This document shows positions 1 to 9,735 of a DNA stretch of 64,000 nt, piece after piece. A program made the translations under genes and the position numbers. Below the pieces are notes generated by a model, which searched no databases, had not been told where the DNA came from, and worked only from the letters and a program-made list of their open reading frames with translations. Numbering within the stretch: the first letter of the stretch is position 1; the number at the start of each line of letters is the position of its first letter. The DNA is from Candidatus Heimdallarchaeota archaeon. GTDB lineage: Archaea > Asgardarchaeota > Heimdallarchaeia > Heimdallarchaeales > Kariarchaeaceae. Location of the stretch: NCBI GenBank assembly GCA_026702845.1, contig JADCLS010000007.1, positions 248,001 to 312,000 of the forward strand. Reading direction: 5' to 3'.

Positions 1-2
1 CA

Positions 3-848
3 GTTAAACAAGAATACCTGAATAAGATCAAATCGATTGAAGGAGAAGATATGTCTCGCTTTTTCCCCAAGGGAGTGCTTGATGGTGATCTTCGCAATAT
101 TAAACTGATGGACATGATCTATCAAGTATATGTCCGGAAGGTTGCTGATGTCTTGGGTGATCAACCAGCATTTGAGGCTATGGTTAAGGAATACCTGGCT
201 GAAGTTGAGAAGATACCGAAAAATACTGAGCGTAAACGCCCCCTCATTGGATTAGTGGGTGAGATCTATCTACGGCTCAATCCCTATTCCAATGGAGATC
301 TAATCAGACAACTTGAGATGCTGGGTGCAGAGGTTCATCTTGCACCTATCATGGAGCTGATTTTCTATGGTACCAAGACCTTGAACACTCTTGGTGATTC
401 TCTATTTGGTGGAATTGTCGATACATTCAGATGGGAGCTGGTGAGAAAAATCGATGACAAAGTATTTGCATTATTCGAAGATTCCTTATCCCGTCCTGAA
501 TTTGGTAGGGGAAGAGATGTGAAGCGAGTGGTCGAGTTTGGTCGAGGGTATACTGGATCTTACTGTGCTGGTGAGGGTCCACTAACACTTGGTGCAATCG
601 AGGAGTATGCACGACATGGAGCTCATGGAATGATTATGATAGGTCCAATGGGTTGTCTCCCTAACATCACTTTCAAGGGGATGTTTGAATCAGTACGAGA
701 TCATCTTCCTGATGAAATCAAAGAAATGCCAAGAATGGAAATCACAGTAAGTGAATCTCTTAATTTCAAGAATGTGCTGACAAGAATTGAACCATTTGTA
801 AATCAGGCCAAAGATTACATGATTCATAGACCATTTGAATCTCATTGA
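3..848 (+). CDS. 2-hydroxyacyl-CoA dehydratase / activase-related protein, 3' part
   Basis: The frame is open to the left window edge, so the gene begins outside; the first internal ATG at 51 is probably not the start. The visible part resembles the C-terminal region of COG3580/COG3581 proteins, large relatives of the (R)-2-hydroxyglutaryl-CoA dehydratase and its activator. Family-like stretches are RLNPYSNGDLIRQLEMLGAE (about residues 75-94 counted from 51) and the GPMGCLPN segment, whose cysteine could bind an iron-sulfur cluster. Such proteins are predicted ATP-dependent, radical-type dehydratase components or their close relatives; substrate cannot be told. No operon partner is visible downstream, where 250 bases of AT-rich DNA follow. 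Confidence 0.7.
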   Translation, partial: VKQEYLNKIKSIEGEDMSRFFPKGVLDGDLRNIKLMDMIYQVYVRKVADVLGDQPAFEAMVKEYLAEVEKIPKNTERKRPLIGLVGEIYLRLNPYSNGDLIRQLEMLGAEVHLAPIMELIFYGTKTLNTLGDSLFGGIVDTFRWELVRKIDDKVFALFEDSLSRPEFGRGRDVKRVVEFGRGYTGSYCAGEGPLTLGAIEEYARHGAHGMIMIGPMGCLPNITFKGMFESVRDHLPDEIKEMPRMEITVSESLNFKNVLTRIEPFVNQAKDYMIHRPFESH

Positions 849-1100
849 ATTTGTTGAGAGTGTTTTTTGAAGAAATTATTATTATAAATTTAATCCATTT
901 ACTTTGCTATCAAGCCAAGTAATTATGTAGAATCAAATGATTCTGAAAACCGTAAAAAATTAAAATCTTATTTCTTAATAGAATTGAATCTATTTTGGTT
1001 TATTCTTTCTCTGTGACATTGATGTAGAGTTCTTCTAATTCAACCTTTATGATCTAACTTCTATAGAAATTAAGATAAAAGACAAAAAAAACGAACGTTT

Positions 1101-1610
1101 ATGTCTTCCTGTGAGAAATGCAGTGAGCAGCTAGAAGTGAGGAACTTTGATGGTAAATCAGTTCAGTATTGCTATAGTTGCAAGTCTTACTTTGGTCTGG
1201 AGGTTCTTGTCACTGAGAAAAAGATCCCACGACAGAGGGAGAAGAAGACGGTTAAATGTCCATACTGTGTTCACCTTTTCAGAGATCTAATCAACTTACG
1301 TTACTACTATGATCAGCATATGACTGATTCTCATCCTGTGGAGTATGATATGGAGAGAACTAATACTCTGGTTCAATTCAAAAATGTGCTTAACAGGAAT
1401 CATTGGTTAGCCACGATTGCTCTTGAATTTGTAGAATCTGAAGATATACTTCTGGAGATAATTATTCAATCATCTGATTGGCAGATAAAATTAAATGCTC
1501 TCAACAAGATAAAAGAGCATGCAATTCTTGATATTCTTCTTGACAAGACCAAAGAGGACAGAATAAAAGTTGCAGTTCAAACTAGGTTGACACAATTTAA
1601 ATTAAAATAG
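1101..1610 (+). CDS. small zinc-finger protein, unknown function
   Basis: This 169-residue protein starts at the first ATG after an AT-rich intergenic stretch. The N-terminus has two CxxC knuckles (CEKC at 4-7, CYSC at 24-27) typical of a zinc ribbon. A second unit, CPYC at about 53-56 followed by two histidines spaced QHMTDSH, looks like a C2H2-type finger. The C-terminal half is helical, with a repeat-like pattern (…LEIIIQSSDWQIKLNALNKI…) that could be a short HEAT-like module. I do not recognise a named family. DNA, RNA or protein binding are all possible. Confidence 0.7.
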   Translation: MSSCEKCSEQLEVRNFDGKSVQYCYSCKSYFGLEVLVTEKKIPRQREKKTVKCPYCVHLFRDLINLRYYYDQHMTDSHPVEYDMERTNTLVQFKNVLNRNHWLATIALEFVESEDILLEIIIQSSDWQIKLNALNKIKEHAILDILLDKTKEDRIKVAVQTRLTQFKLK

Positions 1611-1654
1611 TACATCTCAAATTTACAGACCTGATGTTACAGACCCTTGAGATA

Positions 1655-3016
1655 TTATTCTGTTTTAATGGATACACCTTTGGCTTTAATTAGAGGTGCA
1701 GTTAGATATCCGTAAACAAGACTTGTATCTTTTCCGATTCCGTCAATATTTTTCAGAACATCAAAAATATTGCCTCCTATTGTGACATTGGTGAGGGGAG
1801 AGGATATTTCTCCATTTTTAATCAGTAGTGCTCCTTTTGCAACTCCACTAAAATATCCATTTATTGGATTAGTTGAACCCGAAAATCTATCAAATATAAT
1901 TCCTTCTTTTACACCTTCAATTAACTCTTCTTCTGATAATTCTCCAGAAGAAATAATTGGTGCATTTGGTGTGATGGTATTTAACGGAGACATAAACTTG
2001 GTTCCTGATTTTGCAGCATTTCCTGTTGAAATTGTATCTGCTCTCAAAGCACGTAATTCATCATATAGGAATGTCTCTAAAATACCATCCTTAATTATTT
2101 CTGTTTTTTGTGTCGGATTACCTTCATCGTCAAATGATCTCACCCCTGCTCCCCGTTCATTGTTATGAGAATCATCAATATAAGTAAATTCCTCAATCGC
2201 AACCTCATCCAGAAGTTTATCCTTCCACATTGAACGATTTTGTTGAATGTTATCTGCATTTATTGAATTGTTTAATACAAAGGCAAGAGAGAAATTAGAG
2301 CTTCCCTTATAGATGACGGTATCAGATGATATCCCTTTTAACGCAATAGAATTTAAGTTCTGAATGGCTTTTTGAATCAAATTATTAGAAAATTTAACCA
2401 TATCAATTGATTTTGGATCTCTAGTAAAGAAATTTTCGACCACGAATCCACCTACTTTTTCTTCATTTTTTGCTGCAGCTAATAACCCCCCAGAATAATT
2501 GTTGTACTTCTCAAATGCTTCAATTTCATTAGAGTTAACCAATCCTACCCATCTTTCATTGGTAGATAAAGAACTTAGGTTTAAGCTGATAGATGTTTGA
2601 GAGCTGGTAATCTCCTTTAAAATTACCTCCATGTCTTCAATCATATCCTCAATTGATAAATCTGATACTGATTTTGAGTAAATGCCACTTACTATTGAAT
2701 ATTTCTTGGATTTTGCTAATTTCAATCCTTGTTTTGGTGGAGAGGAGGAAGCAATGGCCAATGCCTCATCTGTACAATGTTGCAGACTTTTAAGGTTCAT
2801 TTTATTCGTGTAAGAATAACCCTCTGAACCCTCTTTGAGTATTCTCACGGTTATCCCTGCCTCTTCCTTTTGTCTTTCAGTAGATATTGATTGTTTTTCA
2901 GCCATAATGTCTATAGTTTTATCATATTGAAAGTACAATTCTATTTCCTTCACATTTTTATTCTTAGAATATTCTATGGTTTTACTAGCTAAATCAAAAA
3001 ATTGTTCTTTTTCCAT
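1655..3016 (-). CDS. pmbA: TldE/PmbA-family protein, copy 1
   Basis: This 453-residue protein belongs to the TldE (PmbA) half of the TldD/TldE heteromeric peptidase. Family signatures include the QQNRSMWKDKLL segment, RFSGSTNPINGYFSGVAKGA near residue 380, and the C-terminal PLIKAKGV stretch. TldE lacks the metal-binding HExxxH motif, as expected, and supports the catalytic TldD subunit. A GGAGG ribosome-binding site overlaps the end of the upstream tldD gene, whose stop codon is 2 bases before this ATG, so the two are translated as an operon. A second pair lies immediately upstream. Codons here are more AT-rich than in copy 2. Confidence 0.9.
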   Translation of the reverse strand: MEKEQFFDLASKTIEYSKNKNVKEIELYFQYDKTIDIMAEKQSISTERQKEEAGITVRILKEGSEGYSYTNKMNLKSLQHCTDEALAIASSSPPKQGLKLAKSKKYSIVSGIYSKSVSDLSIEDMIEDMEVILKEITSSQTSISLNLSSLSTNERWVGLVNSNEIEAFEKYNNYSGGLLAAAKNEEKVGGFVVENFFTRDPKSIDMVKFSNNLIQKAIQNLNSIALKGISSDTVIYKGSSNFSLAFVLNNSINADNIQQNRSMWKDKLLDEVAIEEFTYIDDSHNNERGAGVRSFDDEGNPTQKTEIIKDGILETFLYDELRALRADTISTGNAAKSGTKFMSPLNTITPNAPIISSGELSEEELIEGVKEGIIFDRFSGSTNPINGYFSGVAKGALLIKNGEISSPLTNVTIGGNIFDVLKNIDGIGKDTSLVYGYLTAPLIKAKGVSIKTE

Positions 3017-3018
3017 TA

Positions 3019-4440
3019 TTATTTACCTCCTGCTAGCATTACTTGCATAGCGATGTGCGGTCCTCCACCATCTACAGCAGCTGGTTGTTCTTTACCACAA
3101 TAGCCTGCACCCATCGATAATTCAAAGTCCTTTCCGAGTCCTAGTATATTACTTAGAGTTTCAAACGCATTTCCCGTTAATACTGGGTTTTGGAATAGTT
3201 CATTAGTCAATTCTCCGTTGGATATTCGATATGCTTCTGCTGCTGAGAACATATATTCTCCTGATGTGTCTGCTTGTCCTCCTCCAGCTGTTTTGAGTAA
3301 ATATCCATCACCAACTGCTTCTATCAATTCTTCAAAACTCATATCCCCTGGCTCAATGTATGTATTTCTCATTCGTATGATTGGTTCATCTTTAAAGGTA
3401 AATGCTCGAGCATTTCCAGTCGGCCCTATTCCTTCACTTTCTAAATCAGCTGCATAAGATCTGTTGGTCATATATCCTGTCATTATGCCATTGGTGATTA
3501 ATTCTGCATTTGCTCCCTTTACCCCCTCATCATCATATTTTAGCCAACCAGCCCCATCCCAGTTACTTCCTTTCTTAACTGGCGCATCTACCATGGTAAT
3601 TTGTTCATCACAGACTTTTTTACCAAGTTTTCCTTGAGTAAAGCTTCCCATTTGTACTAGGTCTGCTTCAGCTGTGTGTCCGATGGCTTCATGTGCTAGC
3701 AATCCAACAATATCTGGACCAATTATCACATTTGACATACCTCCAGATATTATTGGTGCTAAGCATAATTTGGTTGCCTTTTTCAATGCCTCCTCGGTAA
3801 GTATATCAAAAGGAAATAAATCAAATATCTCCAATCCCATCGTCAAGAATTTTGATGCTCTTCCAACTCCCATTTTCCCTGTTTGTTTGTCAATTGCAAC
3901 AGCATTTGTCCGTAAAACCGGTTTCATGTCATTCCAACTCACCTTCGTTCCTTCCGAAGTAAGAATCATTCTTTCATCAATAATCTCCTCATAGCTCAAA
4001 GTCAAATTCTTAACAAGTTCATAATCTTTCCTTAATTTTGATGCTTTCATAATCATCTCTAATTTATCATTGATGTGCATATCTTCCAGTGATTTACTTC
4101 TTGGAGAGATGACGTGATCCTCATGTATTTCAACCTCTGCAAGTCTTATTCTTTTGTTTTTCTTTTTTTTCGAATTTTTAGCCATTCTAAATGCTGAATT
4201 CACATGATTATTTACACTCTCTTTTGTCAGAATTGAAGAGGAAGATTGTCCCCAACTGCCATCGAAAAGGACCCTCACATTATACCCCTCTCGTGATCCT
4301 GAAATCCCTGTTAAATCTTCATTTTTGTACTCGTACTTTGCATGATACTTATCTTGATACCGAAATTCAACATATTCAGCTCCCATTTTTTGTCCAAACT
4401 CTAAGCCATCATTAAAAAATTCATAATCCATATTATTCAA
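3019..4440 (-). CDS. tldD: TldD-family zinc metallopeptidase, copy 1
   Basis: This is the catalytic partner of the TldD/TldE peptidase, which degrades or trims unfolded or modified peptides in the cytoplasm. The HEAIGH motif at residues 250-255 fits HExxxH, and Cys448 in the GYCGK segment matches the third zinc ligand known in bacterial TldD. The length of 473 aa is normal. It is followed by pmbA copy 1 after 2 bases, and a complete second tldD-pmbA pair lies upstream on the same strand. All expected catalytic residues are intact, so it is probably active. Confidence 0.92.
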   Translation of the reverse strand: MNNMDYEFFNDGLEFGQKMGAEYVEFRYQDKYHAKYEYKNEDLTGISGSREGYNVRVLFDGSWGQSSSSILTKESVNNHVNSAFRMAKNSKKKKNKRIRLAEVEIHEDHVISPRSKSLEDMHINDKLEMIMKASKLRKDYELVKNLTLSYEEIIDERMILTSEGTKVSWNDMKPVLRTNAVAIDKQTGKMGVGRASKFLTMGLEIFDLFPFDILTEEALKKATKLCLAPIISGGMSNVIIGPDIVGLLAHEAIGHTAEADLVQMGSFTQGKLGKKVCDEQITMVDAPVKKGSNWDGAGWLKYDDEGVKGANAELITNGIMTGYMTNRSYAADLESEGIGPTGNARAFTFKDEPIIRMRNTYIEPGDMSFEELIEAVGDGYLLKTAGGGQADTSGEYMFSAAEAYRISNGELTNELFQNPVLTGNAFETLSNILGLGKDFELSMGAGYCGKEQPAAVDGGGPHIAMQVMLAGGK

Positions 4441-4519
4441 ATTCGTTATTTAATCCCTCTTTTTAAAAATTTTTGAGAAATATGTCATTTCATGTATGAA
4501 TTTAAATTTCTTGTATAAT

Positions 4520-5887
4520 TTACTCAGTTTTAATTGGTACACCTTTGGCTTTAATTAGAGGTGCTGATAGAAATCCATTGATTAGGCTGACTTCCTTACC
4601 CATACCAGTGATATTGAACAGCACATCGAATATATTACCACCAACGGTTACATTTGTACAGGGCTCTGCTAATTCACCATTTCTGATCATCTGTGCTCCT
4701 TTGACCACACCTGAGAAGATTCCATTTGGTGCTTGAACAGAACCAGAGAATCGATCAAAGATGATACCTTCTTTAATATCCTCGAATAATTCCTCATCAT
4801 TCATATCTCCCCCATGAATAATAGGACCATTTGGAAAGATCGTATTGATAGGATTCATAAACTTAGTACCCATTCTTGCACCATTACCAGTAGATACCGT
4901 ATCAGCTCTTTTTGCTCGTAATTCGTCAAATAGGAAGCTCTCCAGCACCCCATTTTTGATGATGCTGGTATTCTTAGTGACTGTACCCTCATCATCAAAT
5001 GATTTGACCATTGCTCCTCTTTCTGGATTGTGGGAATCATCTGACATACTGAAAGAATCAATAGCTACTCCACTCAGTAACTTATCCTTCCACATCGACC
5101 TGTTTTGTTGTACATTATCCGCAGAAACTGCAAATCCAAGAACCTGAGCTATAGGGAATACTGCCCCCTCCTTGAACACCACAGTATCTGATTTGATATC
5201 CTTGGGTATGATAGGATTAACATTTGCAACAGCTTTTTTGATGAGTCTATCGGTGAATTCCTCATAATTAATAGAAGAAGGATCTCGGGTAAAGAAATCC
5301 TCAACAACAAAACTACCAATATTTGATCCTTCTCTGGCTACTGTAAAGAAACCAGCTTGATAACTATTTGATCTCTCAAAACCCTCAACTCCATGAGAGT
5401 TCACAATACCAATCCAAGATTCCTCGACAGCAAGTGGACTGAGCCCGACTTTGACAGGAATTTTGGATTCTTTCAATTTACCAAGTATAATTTTCATATT
5501 GGAAATCATATCTTCGACAGAAATTTCTGATACTGCTTTGGAATAAATACCCTCAATAGTAGGGTACTTGGTGGGCATAGGAAGACTAAGTGCTTCTTTC
5601 GGAGGAGAAACCTTTGCTATTCCAATGGCCTCATCAGCACATGCTGACAGAGAATCAAAATCCAGTTTATTTGAATAGGAGAATCCTTCTGCTCCATTCT
5701 TAATAACACGTACTGAGAACCCAAGCTCTGATTTATCTCTCTCGGTGGCTATTGACTGAGTCTCTGCCATGACTTCCATACTCTTCTGATAGCTGAAGTA
5801 TACCTCTGCTGCATCTGCTCCCTTACCCATGGTATATTCTTTGACCTTATTTGCCATATCAAGTAATGCTTCTTTATTCATCTCCAT
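4520..5887 (-). CDS. pmbA: TldE/PmbA-family protein, copy 2
   Basis: This is a paralogue of the 1655-3016 gene with the same order of signatures (QQNRSMWKDKLL, IIFDRFSGS, SAPLIKAKGV). The start at 5887 is preferred because a GGAGG lies 8 bases before that ATG. A longer frame to 5905 would bury this site inside the coding region, and an ATG at 5881 is also possible. The upstream tldD copy 2 stops just before the start, so translation is likely coupled. No metal motif is present, as normal for TldE. Confidence 0.92.
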   Translation of the reverse strand: MEMNKEALLDMANKVKEYTMGKGADAAEVYFSYQKSMEVMAETQSIATERDKSELGFSVRVIKNGAEGFSYSNKLDFDSLSACADEAIGIAKVSPPKEALSLPMPTKYPTIEGIYSKAVSEISVEDMISNMKIILGKLKESKIPVKVGLSPLAVEESWIGIVNSHGVEGFERSNSYQAGFFTVAREGSNIGSFVVEDFFTRDPSSINYEEFTDRLIKKAVANVNPIIPKDIKSDTVVFKEGAVFPIAQVLGFAVSADNVQQNRSMWKDKLLSGVAIDSFSMSDDSHNPERGAMVKSFDDEGTVTKNTSIIKNGVLESFLFDELRAKRADTVSTGNGARMGTKFMNPINTIFPNGPIIHGGDMNDEELFEDIKEGIIFDRFSGSVQAPNGIFSGVVKGAQMIRNGELAEPCTNVTVGGNIFDVLFNITGMGKEVSLINGFLSAPLIKAKGVPIKTE

Positions 5888-5888
5888 T

Positions 5889-7292
5889 TCAGTTTCCTCC
5901 TGCAAGCATTGCCTTCAATGCAATAAATGGCCCACCTGCATCTACCTTTGCAGGTTGTTCCTTGCCACAGAAACCTGCACCTAGCGTCAGCTCGAAATCC
6001 TTACCAATACCAATGATATTACTAAGTGTCTCAAAGGCATTTCCTGTGAGAACAGGGTTCTGGAACAACTGATCTGTCAATTCTCCCTTCTCGATTTTAT
6101 AGGCCTCAACTGCACCGAACATGTATTCGCCATTACTATCCGCTTGGCCATTTTGTAGCGTTTTAAGTAAGTACCCCTCACCCACTGCCTCGTATAGTTC
6201 CTCGTAGCTCATATCTCCAGGCTCAATATAGGTGTTCCTCATCCTGACTATGGGCTCATCGATAAATGTATAGGCACGAGCATTCCCTGTGGCCTCCATA
6301 CCCATCTCCCCTGCGAATGCCCGGTTATTCATGTAACCAGTCATCACTCCATTGGTGATGAGCTTCACTTCCGTCCCCTTAACGCCTTCATCATCATATG
6401 GAACCCAGCCTGCACCCATCCACTTGGAGCCGTGTTTGGTGGGAGAATCTATCATGGTGATATTCTCATCACATACTTTCTCACCTATTTTGTCCTTGGT
6501 GAAACTACCCATCTGTACTAGATCAGCTTCGGCTGTATGCCCAACGGCTTCATGGGCGAGTACTCCTACCATTTGTGGCCCTAGGAGCACATTTGTCATT
6601 CCTCCTGGGATAATGGGTGCTTGTGCCAATTTTGTAGCCTTCTGAGCTGCTTCCTCTGCAAGTTGAGCAATGGGGTGCAAGTCGAAGAATTCAAGCCCCA
6701 TGGTATGAGCCCAGGAGCTATATCCCACACCCATCTTTCCCGTTTGTTTATCTATGGCTACTCCATATGCCATAAGGGTAGGTTTCATATCCTCCCAGCT
6801 GATTCTAGTCCCCTCATTGGTCACCACAATTCTATTATCAATCACCTCATTATAATTAATCATAAGGCTTCTGACAAGCTCGTAATCCTTTTGAACCTTG
6901 GCTGCATCAAGTATTCCCTTGAGTTTCTCCTCTACTGACCAATCCATGAGTGACTTGATTCTTGGAGATATAAGGTGATCCTCATAGATTTTGATCTCTG
7001 CCAGGGTAATCTTACTCTCCTTGAAAGATGCAGAATTCTTGGCTAGTTTAACAGCCTTATCTACAGTCTCCATCAGACTTTCTTTTGTCGTAATTGACGT
7101 TGAGGTTTGTCCCCAGCTGCCCTTATAAAGTGCCCTTACACTGATCCCCTCACGAGATCCAGTAGTACTTGAAATATCTTTATCCTTGAACTGATAATTT
7201 GCATCATATTTATCCTGATACCTGATCTCAAGATATTCACAACCCTGATCATTATCAAGACCTTGGACTAGAAAATCCTTATCTATTTTCAT
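5889..7292 (-). CDS. tldD: TldD-family zinc metallopeptidase, copy 2
   Basis: The 467-residue protein has HEAVGH at residues 247-252 (HExxxH) and a C-terminal GFCGKEQPA segment carrying the likely zinc cysteine. It is first in the four-gene tldD-pmbA-tldD-pmbA run and is probably the promoter-proximal gene. It is closely similar to copy 1 throughout, for example QDKY, GSREG and VAIDKQTGKMGVG, showing that the pair arose by tandem duplication. Substrates are unknown. In bacteria TldD/TldE matures some ribosomal peptides and degrades the CcdA antitoxin. Confidence 0.93.
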   Translation of the reverse strand: MKIDKDFLVQGLDNDQGCEYLEIRYQDKYDANYQFKDKDISSTTGSREGISVRALYKGSWGQTSTSITTKESLMETVDKAVKLAKNSASFKESKITLAEIKIYEDHLISPRIKSLMDWSVEEKLKGILDAAKVQKDYELVRSLMINYNEVIDNRIVVTNEGTRISWEDMKPTLMAYGVAIDKQTGKMGVGYSSWAHTMGLEFFDLHPIAQLAEEAAQKATKLAQAPIIPGGMTNVLLGPQMVGVLAHEAVGHTAEADLVQMGSFTKDKIGEKVCDENITMIDSPTKHGSKWMGAGWVPYDDEGVKGTEVKLITNGVMTGYMNNRAFAGEMGMEATGNARAYTFIDEPIVRMRNTYIEPGDMSYEELYEAVGEGYLLKTLQNGQADSNGEYMFGAVEAYKIEKGELTDQLFQNPVLTGNAFETLSNIIGIGKDFELTLGAGFCGKEQPAKVDAGGPFIALKAMLAGGN

Positions 7293-7382
7293 CTGATTGC
7301 ATTATTGGAGATGGTTCTTAAGAATTCTTCATCCCCTAGGTGAAAGTATAACATTTTTGAATTATTATGGATTGATTGAATT

Positions 7383-8276
7383 CTATGAAAAATTATGCAA
7401 GAATGCCTTGAGATTAAGAGCTTTGCTGAGCTCAGGATATTTAGTTACCAATCCCAGTTTTTTAGGTGTGGATGGTGGTGAATTCTGATAGATGAACTTT
7501 TTATGTATATCTTCCGGTAATTTTCTGAAATGATCGGCAAATGTCTCAAAGTTATTCTCAGAAAGGTGTAAAATTGGGAGGGTTTTCTCTGAATAGATAT
7601 AATCAATTAGGGCCTCTGCAACCTGTGGTGCAGCAGTTGGTGTCCTGTAGACATCTGTATAAACAGTAGGTCTATCTACTTTTTTCAATAAATCAAGAAG
7701 TATATTTGAATGCTGGAAATCTAATTTTTTCCTTCCCCAGACTGAAGTAACTCGAACTATGCTACCATTTATTCCTAGTTTTGTAATGTGTTTTTCCCCC
7801 TCTAATTTGCTCAATCCATAGGGTTGAACGGCATCAGGCAACCGATCTTCGTCTGATGGTCCTTCAACATTATCAAAGACATTGCTGGTGCTAAGATGAT
7901 ACATTCGAATGTTCTTGGATTTCTCAGTATTGAGTAACTGCACACTTTCTGCAAGCGATTGCACAACCAAGTTATTGATGATATTGGCCAGCTCTGGTTT
8001 ATCTTTACTCTGTCTGAATGTCAAGGCCATACAATTGATGATTATCTCAGGTTCAACTTCCTCTAACAAAATTGAGATCTTTTTTTCCCAATTGTGTCTC
8101 AGATCAAGCTGATACCATTCAACATAATCCTTATAAAAAGAGAATGAAGCAATATCTCTGGTTGTACTTGCATGAATTTCAATATTAATAATTCCTCGTG
8201 TTAGACGTTTCACATATTCTTCTATGATATAACTTCCAACAAATCCTGTACCTCCTAAGATAAGTACTCTTTGCAT
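7383..8276 (-). CDS. NAD-dependent epimerase/dehydratase or RmlD-like reductase
   Basis: An extended short-chain dehydrogenase with a Rossmann GGTGFVGSY motif right at the N-terminus. It also has a YGLSKLEGE stretch containing the catalytic YxxxK, preceded by an HLSTSNVFD segment with the conserved Ser/Thr. The order and spacing resemble dTDP-4-dehydrorhamnose reductase (RmlD) and related sugar-nucleotide enzymes. The start at 8276 puts the nucleotide loop close to the N-terminus as is usual; an ATG 24 bases upstream (8300) is less likely. No other sugar-nucleotide gene is nearby, so the substrate is not inferable. Confidence 0.8.
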   Translation of the reverse strand: MQRVLILGGTGFVGSYIIEEYVKRLTRGIINIEIHASTTRDIASFSFYKDYVEWYQLDLRHNWEKKISILLEEVEPEIIINCMALTFRQSKDKPELANIINNLVVQSLAESVQLLNTEKSKNIRMYHLSTSNVFDNVEGPSDEDRLPDAVQPYGLSKLEGEKHITKLGINGSIVRVTSVWGRKKLDFQHSNILLDLLKKVDRPTVYTDVYRTPTAAPQVAEALIDYIYSEKTLPILHLSENNFETFADHFRKLPEDIHKKFIYQNSPPSTPKKLGLVTKYPELSKALNLKAFLHNFS

Positions 8277-8511
8277 GATGGAATTATGGATAGAGTTCAT
8301 ATTAAGATGATCATCATATGAAGTATGGATTGATAAGTAAAACTATTCCCTTGTTATTAGATAGGTATTTAGCTACAGTATCTTCTGCTTCATCTCTTCA
8401 AATTCTCATCATCTGCTAAAGAATAACTCAAGGTTCATGAAAATAAAATCAGCAAGCTAGCAATTAATAATAAATAAACCTAATATAATGAATTTTGAAT
8501 CACTGAAATAA

Positions 8512-9096
8512 GTGCCAAGAGTGATCAATATTGATGAAGTTAGAGTTGATCTTCAAGAATATTCTAAGGATGAACTAATTCAAATTGTACAGAGAAGGCT
8601 GAAAATCAAATTAAAGAATGTATTTCACAAAAGTAGATGGGATGAGGTGGATAAATCAGAGTTGGAAAATTATCTTTTGGAGATTTGTGAGTTCAATCAA
8701 ATTGATGCATGGGACATTATGAACTTGAAGATGATTCTATATTTCAATCAAGACAATTTCCTTATCGAAAAACATTTAGGAAAAATTAGGTATTATTCTG
8801 CTATACTAAACAAGGCCTTACTAAAATACGGATCTGGTAATTCTATCGATTTCAAGGAACTTTTAAAAATAGTATCGGAGATATTGAGCTATATAGATAC
8901 TGCTAAGTTTGAAAATGCAATCGAATCACCAGTTTATATATGTAGCGATTATTTAGATGATATTATCAGAGTACTCAGAGCATTATTAACTGAATCAAAA
9001 AATGAAAAATCAGATATGAAATATTTAATTGATAATTTCCGTATGGGCCTGGAAAATGCTAATGAAAACTTCATTAACAATTTAATGAGTAGTTAA
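8512..9096 (+). CDS. hypothetical helical protein
   Basis: A 194-residue frame starting with GTG directly after an in-frame stop; the next methionine is far inside, so GTG is the best start. The product is acidic and predicted mainly helical, without membrane segments, cysteines in pairs, or any motif I recognise. The opening KDELIQIVQRRL looks like a short N-terminal helix that could be a domain-like adaptor. Neighbouring genes are unrelated. I can offer no function. Confidence 0.6.
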   Translation: MPRVINIDEVRVDLQEYSKDELIQIVQRRLKIKLKNVFHKSRWDEVDKSELENYLLEICEFNQIDAWDIMNLKMILYFNQDNFLIEKHLGKIRYYSAILNKALLKYGSGNSIDFKELLKIVSEILSYIDTAKFENAIESPVYICSDYLDDIIRVLRALLTESKNEKSDMKYLIDNFRMGLENANENFINNLMSS

Positions 9097-9229
9097 TCAT
9101 TATTCGAATTTTTATTTTAATAATTTGGATAACGTTTTTTTATCAGTCCTCACAGTCTTACTCTCAGGTGATTATTGCATCACCTTTCATCTCATCAGTT
9201 CTCTCATTTGATACATAATGTTTGTCCAA

Positions 9230-9583
9230 TTAGTGATTCTCAATTGCTTCCCTCAAATACTCTCTTAATCCATCAAGAGAGATTTTTCCTTCCCTCCTGC
9301 TCGCTTTCTGATATAGTTCCTTCGCTTTAAGAAAACTTATCCTCTCTTGCTTAGTGAATCTCTCCACCAACTCATGAATTTCCAGAATCTTGTCTATTGC
9401 ATTCACAATCTCCTCAATACCCCTATCCTCAATTAAACTGGCCTCCAACATTGGGATTTCAATGGAGTAAAATTCAGAAACTGTATCAATAAACCTGCTA
9501 TACCACTGTTTTGATCGAGAAAACTCCTGATCAGTTTGGATCCCAGTACTTGAATATATGGAAGAGATTCCAAAGGATTCCAT
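9230..9583 (-). CDS. hypothetical small helical protein
   Basis: A 117-residue protein of mixed charge with a long helical tail (…LEIHELVERFTKQERISF…). No domain is recognised. It lies upstream of nothing obviously related: the gene at 9736-10584 on the same strand is 152 bases before its start. The composition looks coding and the ATG is well placed, but the short length makes the call less certain. Confidence 0.5.
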   Translation of the reverse strand: MESFGISSIYSSTGIQTDQEFSRSKQWYSRFIDTVSEFYSIEIPMLEASLIEDRGIEEIVNAIDKILEIHELVERFTKQERISFLKAKELYQKASRREGKISLDGLREYLREAIENH

Positions 9584-9735
9584 GTACTATCCAGGCATAT
9601 CTACCAAAATGTACTTCCTGTTTGGGTAGAATACTTATTCTCAGGATTTATCAAGAATCAACTTTTCAGCTCCTAAAATTATCTCTTAAATATCCCAAAA
9701 TCAATGCCTTTGATCACGCTATTATCAAGATTATT

